DNA from: Fodinibius salsisoli
GTDB lineage: Bacteria; Bacteroidota; Rhodothermia; Balneolales; Balneolaceae
Direction of reading: 5' to 3'
Length of the DNA stretch: 64,000 nt
Assembly: GCF_026229185.1 (NCBI RefSeq)
Contig: NZ_JAGGJA010000004.1
Span: forward strand, 186,001-250,000
Shown here: piece after piece, positions 57,685-64,000 of the stretch
Layout: each line of letters starts with the position of its first letter
Numbering within the stretch: position 1 is the first letter of the stretch
The notes under the pieces: generated by a model
What the model was told of the DNA's origin: nothing
Seen by the model: only the letters and a program-made list of their open reading frames with translations
Database searches by the model: none
Translations under genes and position numbers: made by a program

Positions 57685-58572
57685 TTATCGGTTGATGGGA
57701 ACCTGTCCGGATCGATTGAAATCAAAATTGGTACTCCCCAGAAGCTCATGAAGAGGGTTGAAGTCAAAATCCCCTTTAAGCTGGTAATCAAGGGGTTCAG
57801 AACCCGAAAGAATACGGTAAGCCGAGGTCCCAATTTGAGCAATATTGAGAGAAACAGGAATGTTGAGTTCGGTAACACCATCCTCTTTGATGTTAACACC
57901 TTTCAACGCATTCCCTACGGCCCACTGATTTCCATTTACCACCAGGTCATAATTGAATTGGTTGATGTTAAGACCAAATCCATTGGGATTGTCGAACTGT
58001 AGTTTTAGATTTATATCGGCCCCGTTGAAACTCAGGTTCTCCAATTGAACATTTGACAGGTTCAGTTTGGGTAGTTTTAACAAAGGAATAGATCCTTGTT
58101 TTTTAACCGGAATTGCAGTCTCTCCCAAAACGGGCAGATCAAATCGAAGATGGCTGATGAAGTTGTAAGAAGTCTCCTTTTCGTTGGCAAGGCCCGAGAT
58201 AGTACGGTACACATCCCTAAAATTTAGCGTCATCGGCATTTGGATAATACTTGCATCCGAAGCTTTGACAGTAACTTCTTTGGTCTGATTACCATCGAGA
58301 AATGAATTCCCGTTCAGATCCAGATCGTAGTCGTAACCAAGCATTTGGAGGGAAGCGGCGTTAGGGTTGTTAATTTTGATATCGTAAGTTAGCTGCATCT
58401 CTTGAAAATTAAATCCTGTAACCCTCACATCATCAACCGAAAGCGTAGGTTTTTGGATACTATCGGCTAAATCCTGAATAGTCTGGCATCCCCCGATAAG
58501 CAGTACAAGGGAAAATAAATAGATGAATCTTTTAACGGATAAAAGAGGGGTGCTGGTAGAATGTGTTATCAT
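57685..58572 (-). CDS. LEA-type (WHy/LEA14-like) lipoprotein
   Basis: 295 residues with an N-terminal lipoprotein signal (YLFSLVLLIGGCQT, lipobox IGGC). Two LEA14-like beta-sandwich repeats follow: VRVTGFNFQEMQLTYDIKIN with NPNAASLQMLGYDYDLDLNG, and LNLSNVQLENLSFNGADIN with NPNGFGLNINQFNYDLVVNG. The duplicated NPN turn supports two WHy modules. WHy domains are linked to stress and desiccation tolerance in plants and some bacteria; the function here is unproven. It lies 93 bases upstream of the kinase gene on the same strand. Confidence 0.85.
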   Translation of the reverse strand: MITHSTSTPLLSVKRFIYLFSLVLLIGGCQTIQDLADSIQKPTLSVDDVRVTGFNFQEMQLTYDIKINNPNAASLQMLGYDYDLDLNGNSFLDGNQTKEVTVKASDASIIQMPMTLNFRDVYRTISGLANEKETSYNFISHLRFDLPVLGETAIPVKKQGSIPLLKLPKLNLSNVQLENLSFNGADINLKLQFDNPNGFGLNINQFNYDLVVNGNQWAVGNALKGVNIKEDGVTELNIPVSLNIAQIGTSAYRILSGSEPLDYQLKGDFDFNPLHELLGSTNFDFNRSGQVPINR

Positions 58573-58797
58573 ATAAAGATAAAATACTATTTAACGGTGT
58601 AACGTCTGTTTATAAGAAGAACAAAGTTACGCTAAATATGATCTATCAACAAATATACAGAGAGGCTAAATAATTACGCTAAGCATTATTCTTGACTCTA
58701 GTCTGTTAAAAAAGTAGGCGGCCTGCGGTAGGAAATTCTGAGCACACAAGAACCCCCATTTCGAGCAATAATAATTTAATAATTTCAACGATGATAA

Positions 58798-58846
58798 ATT
58801 TTATGCCAGAAAAAATATTTCCAACATAATTTTTTTGGCATAAAAT
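58798..58846. repeat. AT-rich inverted repeat, 11-bp perfect outer stem
   Basis: ATTTTATGCCA (58798-58808) and TGGCATAAAAT (58836-58846) are perfect arms. An inner A-tract/T-tract pair extends the stem after a bulge. It lies ~130 bases upstream of the RNA candidate and could be a regulatory operator, a leader structure or a hairpin unrelated to it. Confidence 0.7.
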
Positions 58847-58973
58847 ATTGTGTTTAAACAGTATGGGAGGCATTTTTGCCTAAGTAAGTAAAAGATTTGA
58901 TTCACTTTAATAAATATTAAAAAAATCTAATATTTTTTGTAACAATCAGCTGGAATTTCACTCTTGTACATAG

Positions 58974-59086
58974 GAGACAGTTTTAATATTAGGTTACAAT
59001 CCTGAATCTGTTCTCTAACTCTAACTTAACTGAGCCCTGAAGCAATAACAAAGACCCGGGACGGATACTCCCGGGTCTTTTTATTT
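58974..59086 (+). ncRNA. Candidate small RNA, about 110 nt, ending at an intrinsic terminator
   Basis: A first hairpin uses GAGACAG (58974-58980) against CTGTTCTC (59008-59015) with a one-base bulge. An unstructured pyrimidine-rich linker (CTCTAACTCTAACTTAAC) follows, then the terminator at 59050. No ribosome site plus open frame is seen between them. The 5' end is only guessed: TGTACATAG just before 58974 is a possible -10-like box. I do not recognise 6S, tmRNA, SRP or RNase P RNA features. Confidence 0.5.
59050..59086 (+). terminator. Strong intrinsic terminator with no upstream gene
   Basis: AAAGACCCGGGA (59050-59061) pairs perfectly over 12 bp with TCCCGGGTCTTT (59069-59080) around CGGATAC, and T-rich sequence follows on the + strand. 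On the minus strand the following bases are mixed, so it is directional. Confidence 0.92.
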
Positions 59087-59302
59087 AAAAAAGTTTTCCT
59101 TCCTAACGTTTGCTGTAACGGCTTATTATTTCTTCAGGATTGGCATAAAAGTATCAAGAAACGAAGCCTTATTTATTCTGCGAATCAAACTGTAAGATAA
59201 CAGAGAAAGGAAGTTGAGAAAAGGTCAGATGCTTGTAGGCTAATCAGTAGTTTTAACCAAAGTTAATTTTTCTATGCTACTCTCGAGATCGTTGAGATTC
59301 TA

Positions 59303-61570
59303 CTAAAAATATAGTTGATATAATAGCGAAATATTTCGTCCTGGTTCGGGCATCAGATTTTTGATACGGGATAGGTGGTCGCGATAGGTGGTATCAAAGA
59401 TGTTTTCGGCGTTGATAGAAAAAGTGTGTAAGAGATTACCAGACTGAAAGCGATATTGGCCGAACAGATCGACGACCGTATAACCATCAGTTGAGGTTTC
59501 AAAGTCACCAGTTCTGGTTTGTTTGGCTGCTATACGTGCTTTGCCGCCAAACTGAAATCCATCGTCGGCATAAGTAAGCCCGACAGTCGACTTAAGTGGT
59601 GGAATCATTGGCAGGGGTTGAATGTCATTAGCTTCGGGATCGATCTCCTGTTCGTTTTGAGTCAGCTCGCGTTCGCCATGAGTATAGCTTAACATACCGT
59701 TGAGGGCGATGTTTGAAAAAAGCTGAATCTCCGTTGCCACCTCGACACCATAAATGCGAGCATTGGCTCCTTTAAACTGATAGTCGTTGAGGGAGGGAAA
59801 ACGAGAATTTTGCCGACCCGTATTTCGGGGATAAATGTAGTTAGAGAAGCCGTTGTGGTAGCCAGTTACTTCGGCCGAAATATCATCTCCACGATAGCGT
59901 ACAAAAAGTTCCTTGCCTAAGCCCCGCTCCGGGTCGAGGTCCGGATTGCCTATTTCATAGGAGTAGGAGGCCAAGTGAGGGCCTTCGGAGTAGAGCTCTT
60001 CTTGCGAAGGCGGACGGAACGAATGCATGAGTGTACTTCCCAGGTAGTATCCCTGGCCAAAGTTGTAAATTGCTGATACGGAACTGGCCAGGGCATGGAA
60101 AGTGCGGCTGCGGATATGTCCAATTTCAGAATCAGGATTTTCTTCGGCAGGCACGGCACGGGAGTAATCATACCGCAGCCCACCTTCAAGATGCAGGCTG
60201 CCCCAATCGGTCTCTTCAACAATAAAAGCAGAGAAGCTATGGGCATCAGAGTCGGGGGTGTTAGCCCCATTGACAGCATAATCTTTGGTTTCAGCCCAGA
60301 GTCCCATGGTTCCTTTAGAAAAGATACCGAGGTCGGAATGATGGGCTTTCACCGAGGCATTGGTCGTCAGTAATCCGAATTCAGTACCGATAATGCCACC
60401 CGATTCGATTTCTTTATGGAAGTAATGTTTGTAGGAGATGTCAGCCGTGATAGAACGAAAACTGCTCTTCGGCAGGTATACTTCGGTAGCTCCTTCCACT
60501 TGATATTTTTCCATCTCAATATCTACACCCTCCGCATGACCACCCTCCGGATCTGGTGGAATACCATAATTGTTGAGGTACAGACTGGAGGCTGCCCCGA
60601 GATATCCCCAGGGACGAATATAGCTAAGGCCAAGAGCATTGTTGGTTGATTGGAGATCCGAATTTTCGAGCGTGCCGGCGGGAGTATTGAGATCACTGGC
60701 CGTACGATAATTGAGATCGGCTTGTACTGCAAAACTACCGATGGGCATACCGGCCTCTACAGCAGCATTTCCCCCTGTATTGACGGTCTCGCCCTGTAGC
60801 GTTGCTGTGCCATGAATATGGTCGGGCATGCTGTTGGCAATTTGATTGCGAACCACATTCACTACGCCTCCAATGGCATTGGAACCATAAATAAGAGCCG
60901 CCGGACCTCGGGCAATTTCAATTTCTTCGGCCGCCATGGGATCAATGGTTACCGCATGATCAGCTGATTGTGAGGAAACGTCGCCCGTGCGTTCGCCATC
61001 TTGCAGAATGAGCACACGTTCTCCGCCTAACCCCCGGATGACGGGCCGTGCAGGGGCAGAGCCCATGGAGCGAGAGCTGAAGCCGGGTAGATCATCCATC
61101 GTTTCGGATAGCGTAGTGCCGAGGTTTTGGCGCAGATCGGTTCCTGAAATCGATTTGGAGGCATGTTCAAGATTGGCATTACCGCCATTATCTTGACTAC
61201 CGACAACTTCTATTGCCCCTGAGCTGAATACCGTAGGTTGTAAGCTTATATCGACTACTGTGGTCTCATTTGCAGTAATTTCGATGGACTGGGAGACGGT
61301 TCGATATCCAATGCGTGTAACACGCAGGGTGTAGGTACCGGCCGGGATGTCACGAAATTCGTAAGTACCGTCGCTATGGGCGGTGATTGTTCGATTGGCT
61401 TCCTCCAGATACAAGTAGGCAAAACTAATGGGTTCGGATGTCTCACGATCTGTAATGGTACCGACTAACGTTCCGGCCTGGGTATCAGGGTCTGCTGCAG
61501 AAGTTTTCTTTATAGGCAAAAACATCACCAAAAAGAGTAGGAATAGGAGAAATGGTTTGGCTGAAAACAT
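59303..61570 (-). CDS. TonB-dependent receptor with carboxypeptidase-like domain (ZnuD-like)
   Basis: 755-residue outer-membrane receptor. A signal peptide (~1-25) is followed by a carboxypeptidase-regulatory-like domain (~33-115, GTLVGTITDRETSEPISFAY). The plug (~140-240) has RPVIRGLGGERVLILQDG and IARGPAALIYGSNAIGGVVNV. The 22-strand barrel ends in ISLLYQLYF. The plug segment SSQSADHAVTIDP and the loop GGHAEGVDIEM resemble ZnuD-type zinc/haem receptors. Its operon partners upstream on the same strand are His-rich exported proteins, which supports metal uptake. The substrate is inferred, not shown. Confidence 0.88.
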   Translation of the reverse strand: MFSAKPFLLFLLFLVMFLPIKKTSAADPDTQAGTLVGTITDRETSEPISFAYLYLEEANRTITAHSDGTYEFRDIPAGTYTLRVTRIGYRTVSQSIEITANETTVVDISLQPTVFSSGAIEVVGSQDNGGNANLEHASKSISGTDLRQNLGTTLSETMDDLPGFSSRSMGSAPARPVIRGLGGERVLILQDGERTGDVSSQSADHAVTIDPMAAEEIEIARGPAALIYGSNAIGGVVNVVRNQIANSMPDHIHGTATLQGETVNTGGNAAVEAGMPIGSFAVQADLNYRTASDLNTPAGTLENSDLQSTNNALGLSYIRPWGYLGAASSLYLNNYGIPPDPEGGHAEGVDIEMEKYQVEGATEVYLPKSSFRSITADISYKHYFHKEIESGGIIGTEFGLLTTNASVKAHHSDLGIFSKGTMGLWAETKDYAVNGANTPDSDAHSFSAFIVEETDWGSLHLEGGLRYDYSRAVPAEENPDSEIGHIRSRTFHALASSVSAIYNFGQGYYLGSTLMHSFRPPSQEELYSEGPHLASYSYEIGNPDLDPERGLGKELFVRYRGDDISAEVTGYHNGFSNYIYPRNTGRQNSRFPSLNDYQFKGANARIYGVEVATEIQLFSNIALNGMLSYTHGERELTQNEQEIDPEANDIQPLPMIPPLKSTVGLTYADDGFQFGGKARIAAKQTRTGDFETSTDGYTVVDLFGQYRFQSGNLLHTFSINAENIFDTTYRDHLSRIKNLMPEPGRNISLLYQLYF

Positions 61571-61685
61571 ATTAGTAATGGAAAAGTTTGATGAAATGCA
61601 GGCGTTTTGCTATACAATTTTTTGACAGCAAAACAATATGATACGACCGGTCAATCCCGGCCGTATCACTTAGATTAGCTGGACA

Positions 61686-62225
61686 TTAGTGCTCGTGCTC
61701 TCCATCACTATCGGCATCGATATGAAATTCGATGGCGTCATCCTGAGTTGTTGCAGGAGTTTCCAAGTGAGAGTGGGCATCTTCACCGCTGCCATGGTTA
61801 AGCAGAAATTGAATTTTAGACCCGCCTTCTGCCATTCCTTCGAGGTGGAATTCCCATTGGCCGTTGTCATCGTGCTGGTGGATGGCCAGTATATCCGTAT
61901 TTTCAATTTCCCATCCAAGGGAGTAGCCTTCCCCCAAATCTTCGGCGTGGACGTGCTCTCCTTCTTCATTGAGGAAATGTACTTCAAACAGGTATTCTTC
62001 ACCTACATGATAGTGCAGATGACTGTGTTCGGTTACTTCCCCAGTTATATCTGAATATTCATAAATAACTTCGCCGTCGTGAACGAGTTCTATTATCTCA
62101 GGATCGGTGTGTTCGTCGTCACTGCTGGCGGGATTGTCACTACAGGCGGTAACAAGAAGGGTGCTGAAAAGTGTTAATACTAAAAGAGTACGGGTATTGG
62201 TTGGTAAAGACTTAAAAATATTCAT
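61686..62225 (-). CDS. His-rich exported lipoprotein beside TonB receptor
   Basis: 179 residues. The lipoprotein signal is LVLTLFSTLLVTACSDN with the cysteine at ~28. The mature part is acidic and strongly His-rich: EHSHLHYHVGEEYLFEV, GEHVHAEDLGEG, IHQHDDNG, DAHSHLET and a C-terminal DSDGEHEH. No named domain is recognised. It is well suited to binding zinc, copper or nickel at the outer membrane, handing metal to or buffering the adjacent TonB receptor, whose start lies 115 bases downstream. A perfect 14-base palindrome sits 30 bases before its start codon, outside the gene. Confidence 0.78.
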   Translation of the reverse strand: MNIFKSLPTNTRTLLVLTLFSTLLVTACSDNPASSDDEHTDPEIIELVHDGEVIYEYSDITGEVTEHSHLHYHVGEEYLFEVHFLNEEGEHVHAEDLGEGYSLGWEIENTDILAIHQHDDNGQWEFHLEGMAEGGSKIQFLLNHGSGEDAHSHLETPATTQDDAIEFHIDADSDGEHEH

Positions 62226-62254
62226 GATTTTAATATAGATTTATTTGGGTAGGG

Positions 62255-62268
62255 GTATATCGATATAC
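62255..62268. promoter_or_regulatory. Perfect 14-base palindrome upstream of the His-rich lipoprotein
   Basis: GTATATCGATATAC, fully self-complementary, in the gap between the two His-protein genes. It could be an operator or chance in AT-rich DNA; no binding protein is implied by sequence alone. Confidence 0.35.
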
Positions 62269-62312
62269 TCATCGTATAGCCCTATAATAATGTGATAAGA
62301 TGCGTCGGGAAT

Positions 62313-62633
62313 CTATACCAAAACCGGAGGAGAGCGGCCAGGATTTGTAGTAGTGGTGTGGTCATATACCTGAATATTTTGTTCAATAATGATTGTCCTG
62401 GCATCAAACAAAATATCACCTGAGGGAGAACCACTAAGAACTTCTTTCTCGTATAAATGAGCTACGATTGGACAGAAAGTAGTATCAGCGGACAGACAAT
62501 GACCCGTATCTGCGAAATCCGGCGGATGACTTAGCTCAAGGTGATGGTGCGAGTGAAGCGTAGTAATCGTGAGGCCGATGCCAGTAAGCATCAGCAAAAA
62601 CAGACTGATTTTTAATCGGATACTACGTTTCAT
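62313..62633 (-). CDS. Small exported His-cluster protein at head of the receptor operon
   Basis: 106 residues from the ATG at 62633; an in-frame TTG 30 bases upstream is less likely. A signal helix (LKISLFLLMLTGIGLTITTL) leads directly into HSHHHLELSHP, then FADTGHCLSADTTFCPIVAHL with two cysteines, and a Thr/Pro-rich tail (YDHTTTTNPGRSPP). No family is recognised. The His cluster right after the signal peptide, plus paired cysteines, suits a metal-handling periplasmic protein. It precedes the His-rich lipoprotein and TonB receptor on the same strand (87 and 115 bases between). Confidence 0.65.
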   Translation of the reverse strand: MKRSIRLKISLFLLMLTGIGLTITTLHSHHHLELSHPPDFADTGHCLSADTTFCPIVAHLYEKEVLSGSPSGDILFDARTIIIEQNIQVYDHTTTTNPGRSPPVLV

Positions 62634-62686
62634 ACGTCTCAATGATATTTTAACCAAAGACAAACCTAAAGTTAGACTTTTACTGT

Positions 62687-62699
62687 ATTTGTAACAAAT
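62687..62699. promoter_or_regulatory. 13-base palindrome in the divergent gap, possible operator
   Basis: ATTTGT, A, ACAAAT lies ~54 bases before the ATG of the exported His protein and 100 bases before the divergent membrane-protein gene. It is compatible with a half-site spacing of a metal regulator, but it does not match a strict Fur box. Confidence 0.35.
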
Positions 62700-62799
62700 A
62701 AATCGTCGTAAAAATATTTAATTTTGTAAAGATTCATAAAAGAGGTAAGATTTTTGTGGATGTCAGAGTCTATGCAATTACAAACAAATAAATTTACAT

Positions 62800-63159
62800 A
62801 TGGCTGAAGTTATTGAATCGTTGAGAGTTTGGTTTTGGGGATTAGGGGAACAATATGGCGTTAATCCCATTATTTTTGGCAGTATCTATGTAGGGGCTAT
62901 TCCTTTTTTTACGGCTTCTCTTGCATGGCTTTATCGGAATTATCGACTAAATAAATCCATTATACTGCCAGCCTTTAGTGCAATAGGATTTTTTATATCT
63001 GCCTATATCTATCTCCTTTTTGCAGGGGAAAATATTCCCTGGTGGGTCTATGGATTAGTCATTTTGATGGTGATATTAGGGGCTTATTCAACTTGTCAAA
63101 AGGTACGACGGAAGATTAAAAAAATAGACAAAAAGATTTCTACAGATGGCAAAATATGA
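62800..63159 (+). CDS. Small three-helix membrane protein coupled to a flavoprotein disulfide reductase
   Basis: 119 residues; no family recognised. Three helices are seen (~24-45, VNPIIFGSIYVGAIPFFTASL; 53-74; 78-98), preceded by an amphipathic N-terminus and followed by a basic, lysine-rich C-terminus (KVRRKIKKIDKKI). It overlaps the next gene's start by 14 bases in a different frame, so the two proteins are probably made together. Its position suggests an inner-membrane partner or anchor for the soluble reductase, analogous in arrangement to TVP38-type proteins often joined to similar reductases, although this protein is shorter and does not show that motif. Confidence 0.75.
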   Translation: MAEVIESLRVWFWGLGEQYGVNPIIFGSIYVGAIPFFTASLAWLYRNYRLNKSIILPAFSAIGFFISAYIYLLFAGENIPWWVYGLVILMVILGAYSTCQKVRRKIKKIDKKISTDGKI

Positions 63160-64000
63160 TTTTGATGCTATAGTTATCGGTGGCGGAGCTGCAGGTCTAA
63201 CGGCCTCAGGCATTGCGGCCAATTTTGGTGCCAAGACGATGATGATCGAAAAAGACCGTCTCGGGGGTGACTGTACCTGGACCGGTTGCGTGCCGAGTAA
63301 GGTACTGCTTAAAGCAGGTAAAGTAGCTCATCAGATAAAGCATGCCAGCCAATTTGGACTGATTGATCAACAGCCGGAAATCAATTTTGAAAAGGTTATT
63401 GAGCATATCCACCAAACACGGCAGGATATCTACGAAGATGCTGATCGACCGGAAATTTTTGAAGACATGGGGATTGAAGTCGTTAAGGGAGTAGCCCATT
63501 TTTTGGATGATCATCAAGTAGCGATACAGCTTGAAGACGGTACCACACGCCGGGTAAGTGCCCGCTATTTCATTATCTGTGCCGGGGCCAGTGCTTTTAC
63601 TCCACCAATTGAGGGACTTAATAATGTTAGCTACTTAACGAATGATTCACTTTTTGAAATTTCAGACTTGCCACAGGAGTTAACGGTTATAGGAGCAGGG
63701 CCTATCGGTACAGAGATGGCTCAGGCACTGGAACGATTGGGCTCAACTGTTACGGTAATTGACGTAGCTGATCGTATTATGACTAATGATGATCCTGAGC
63801 TTACCGGTAAGTTAAAAGAGTCACTTGAGAAAGAGGGCATCAAGTATGTGCTTGGGGCTGAGGTAAAAAGGGTGTCCCAGAGGGGGGATGCAATTATTAC
63901 TGCGGTTGAGTGCCAAGGTGAGGAAAAGCAAATAACCGGGGATCAGCTTTTGATGGCAACCGGCAGGCGAGCTAATGTAGACGGTCTTGGGCTGGATGCT
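63146..64000 (+). CDS. Mercuric-reductase/lipoamide-dehydrogenase-type flavoprotein (partial, runs off window)
   Basis: Class I pyridine-nucleotide disulfide oxidoreductase; 285 codons are visible. The FAD loop is AIVIGGGAAGLTASGIAAN (~8-26). The redox-active pair is in GGDCTWTGCVPSK, the CxxxxC motif typical of this class. A second nucleotide loop is VIGAGPIGTEMAQALERLG, followed by LLMATGRRAN. It lacks an N-terminal HMA domain, unlike many MerA proteins, so mercury is not implied. The catalytic C-terminal residues lie beyond the window. Its start codon overlaps the membrane-protein gene. Confidence 0.9.
   Translation, partial: MAKYDFDAIVIGGGAAGLTASGIAANFGAKTMMIEKDRLGGDCTWTGCVPSKVLLKAGKVAHQIKHASQFGLIDQQPEINFEKVIEHIHQTRQDIYEDADRPEIFEDMGIEVVKGVAHFLDDHQVAIQLEDGTTRRVSARYFIICAGASAFTPPIEGLNNVSYLTNDSLFEISDLPQELTVIGAGPIGTEMAQALERLGSTVTVIDVADRIMTNDDPELTGKLKESLEKEGIKYVLGAEVKRVSQRGDAIITAVECQGEEKQITGDQLLMATGRRANVDGLGLDA

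Larger units (their letters stand above)
58573..59302. other. 730-base non-coding region with structured elements
   Basis: It separates the LEA lipoprotein gene from the 3' end of the TonB receptor gene. It contains the AT-rich hairpin at 58798-58846 and a likely terminated RNA at 58974-59086. No open frame of convincing composition is present on either strand. No + strand gene lies upstream of it for 15 kb, so the + strand terminator must serve a transcript that starts inside this region. 59087-59302 shows nothing. Confidence 0.6.

Noticed and set aside
58836-58860. Sigma-54-type promoter around TTGGCATAAAATATTGTG
   Set aside because: The -24/-12 spacing is one base off and the GC of the -12 box is missing.
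58974-59086. tmRNA, 6S, SRP or RNase P RNA
   Set aside because: Length and conserved sequence blocks do not match any of these.
63146-64000. Mercury resistance operon
   Set aside because: No MerR, MerT/MerP or N-terminal HMA domain is seen, and the CxxxxC motif is shared by the whole reductase class.

Overview
The window looks like a chromosomal segment from a member of the Bacteroidota/Balneolota side of the FCB group. The pointers are a full-length SprA (outer-membrane translocon of the type IX secretion system), a carboxypeptidase-regulatory/TonB-receptor protein, an ASPIC/UnbV FG-GAP lipoprotein, weak or absent Shine-Dalgarno sequences, and intergenic short palindromes of a kind common in these phyla. 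No rRNA, tRNA, phage, CRISPR or intact insertion sequence was seen. The assignment is by gene content only.

Layout. 1-13.0 kb: envelope genes. These are two overlapping LptF/LptG-type permeases (the first runs off the left edge), the 2396-residue SprA, then lnt and rsmI. A palindrome array separates sprA from lnt. 13.2-18.6 kb: a VOC protein, grpE-dnaJ, an ATP-grasp enzyme, a CDF zinc exporter and a YihY-type membrane protein. 18.6-26.0 kb: a heavy-metal efflux locus (small His-containing exported protein, outer-membrane factor, His-rich membrane-fusion protein, CusA/CzcA-type RND pump) that ends in a frameshifted P-II-type gene. The gaps between the efflux genes hold short palindromes. 26.3-32.1 kb: GNAT, a Fur-family regulator, a long-chain acyl-CoA ligase, and an IscS-LOG-DUF1499 operon. 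32.3-38.9 kb: NUDIX, PhzF, a group II PLP decarboxylase diverging from a MocR regulator, a VOC protein and pgk with a clear terminator.

39-58.6 kb: a hairpin-rich non-coding element, a DUF2207 protein, an AidB-like acyl-CoA dehydrogenase, an amidohydrolase and an AI-2E-type permease. A probable serine racemase/D-amino-acid oxidase pair follows, then an AsmA-like protein, a thioredoxin-like ferredoxin, the 1114-residue FG-GAP/ASPIC lipoprotein, an exported amidohydrolase, ogt, a soluble Ser/Thr kinase with TolB-like and TPR parts, and a LEA-type lipoprotein. 58.6-59.3 kb is non-coding but holds a strong hairpin and a likely small RNA with an intrinsic terminator. 59.3-62.7 kb: a three-gene putative metal-uptake operon (exported His protein, His-rich lipoprotein, ZnuD-like TonB receptor). 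At the right edge a small membrane protein overlaps a mercuric-reductase/lipoamide-dehydrogenase-type flavoprotein cut by the window.

Three themes recur. One is metal homeostasis: the RND efflux locus, CDF exporter, Fur regulator and His-rich uptake operon. The second is envelope biogenesis (LptFG, SprA, Lnt, AsmA-like). The third is small-molecule PLP and flavin chemistry. The most unusual items are the palindrome arrays, the decayed P-II gene beside the efflux pump, the orphan terminated RNA candidate near 59.0 kb, the racemase/oxidase pair and the His-rich uptake operon. I did not find a clearly unprecedented multi-gene system.
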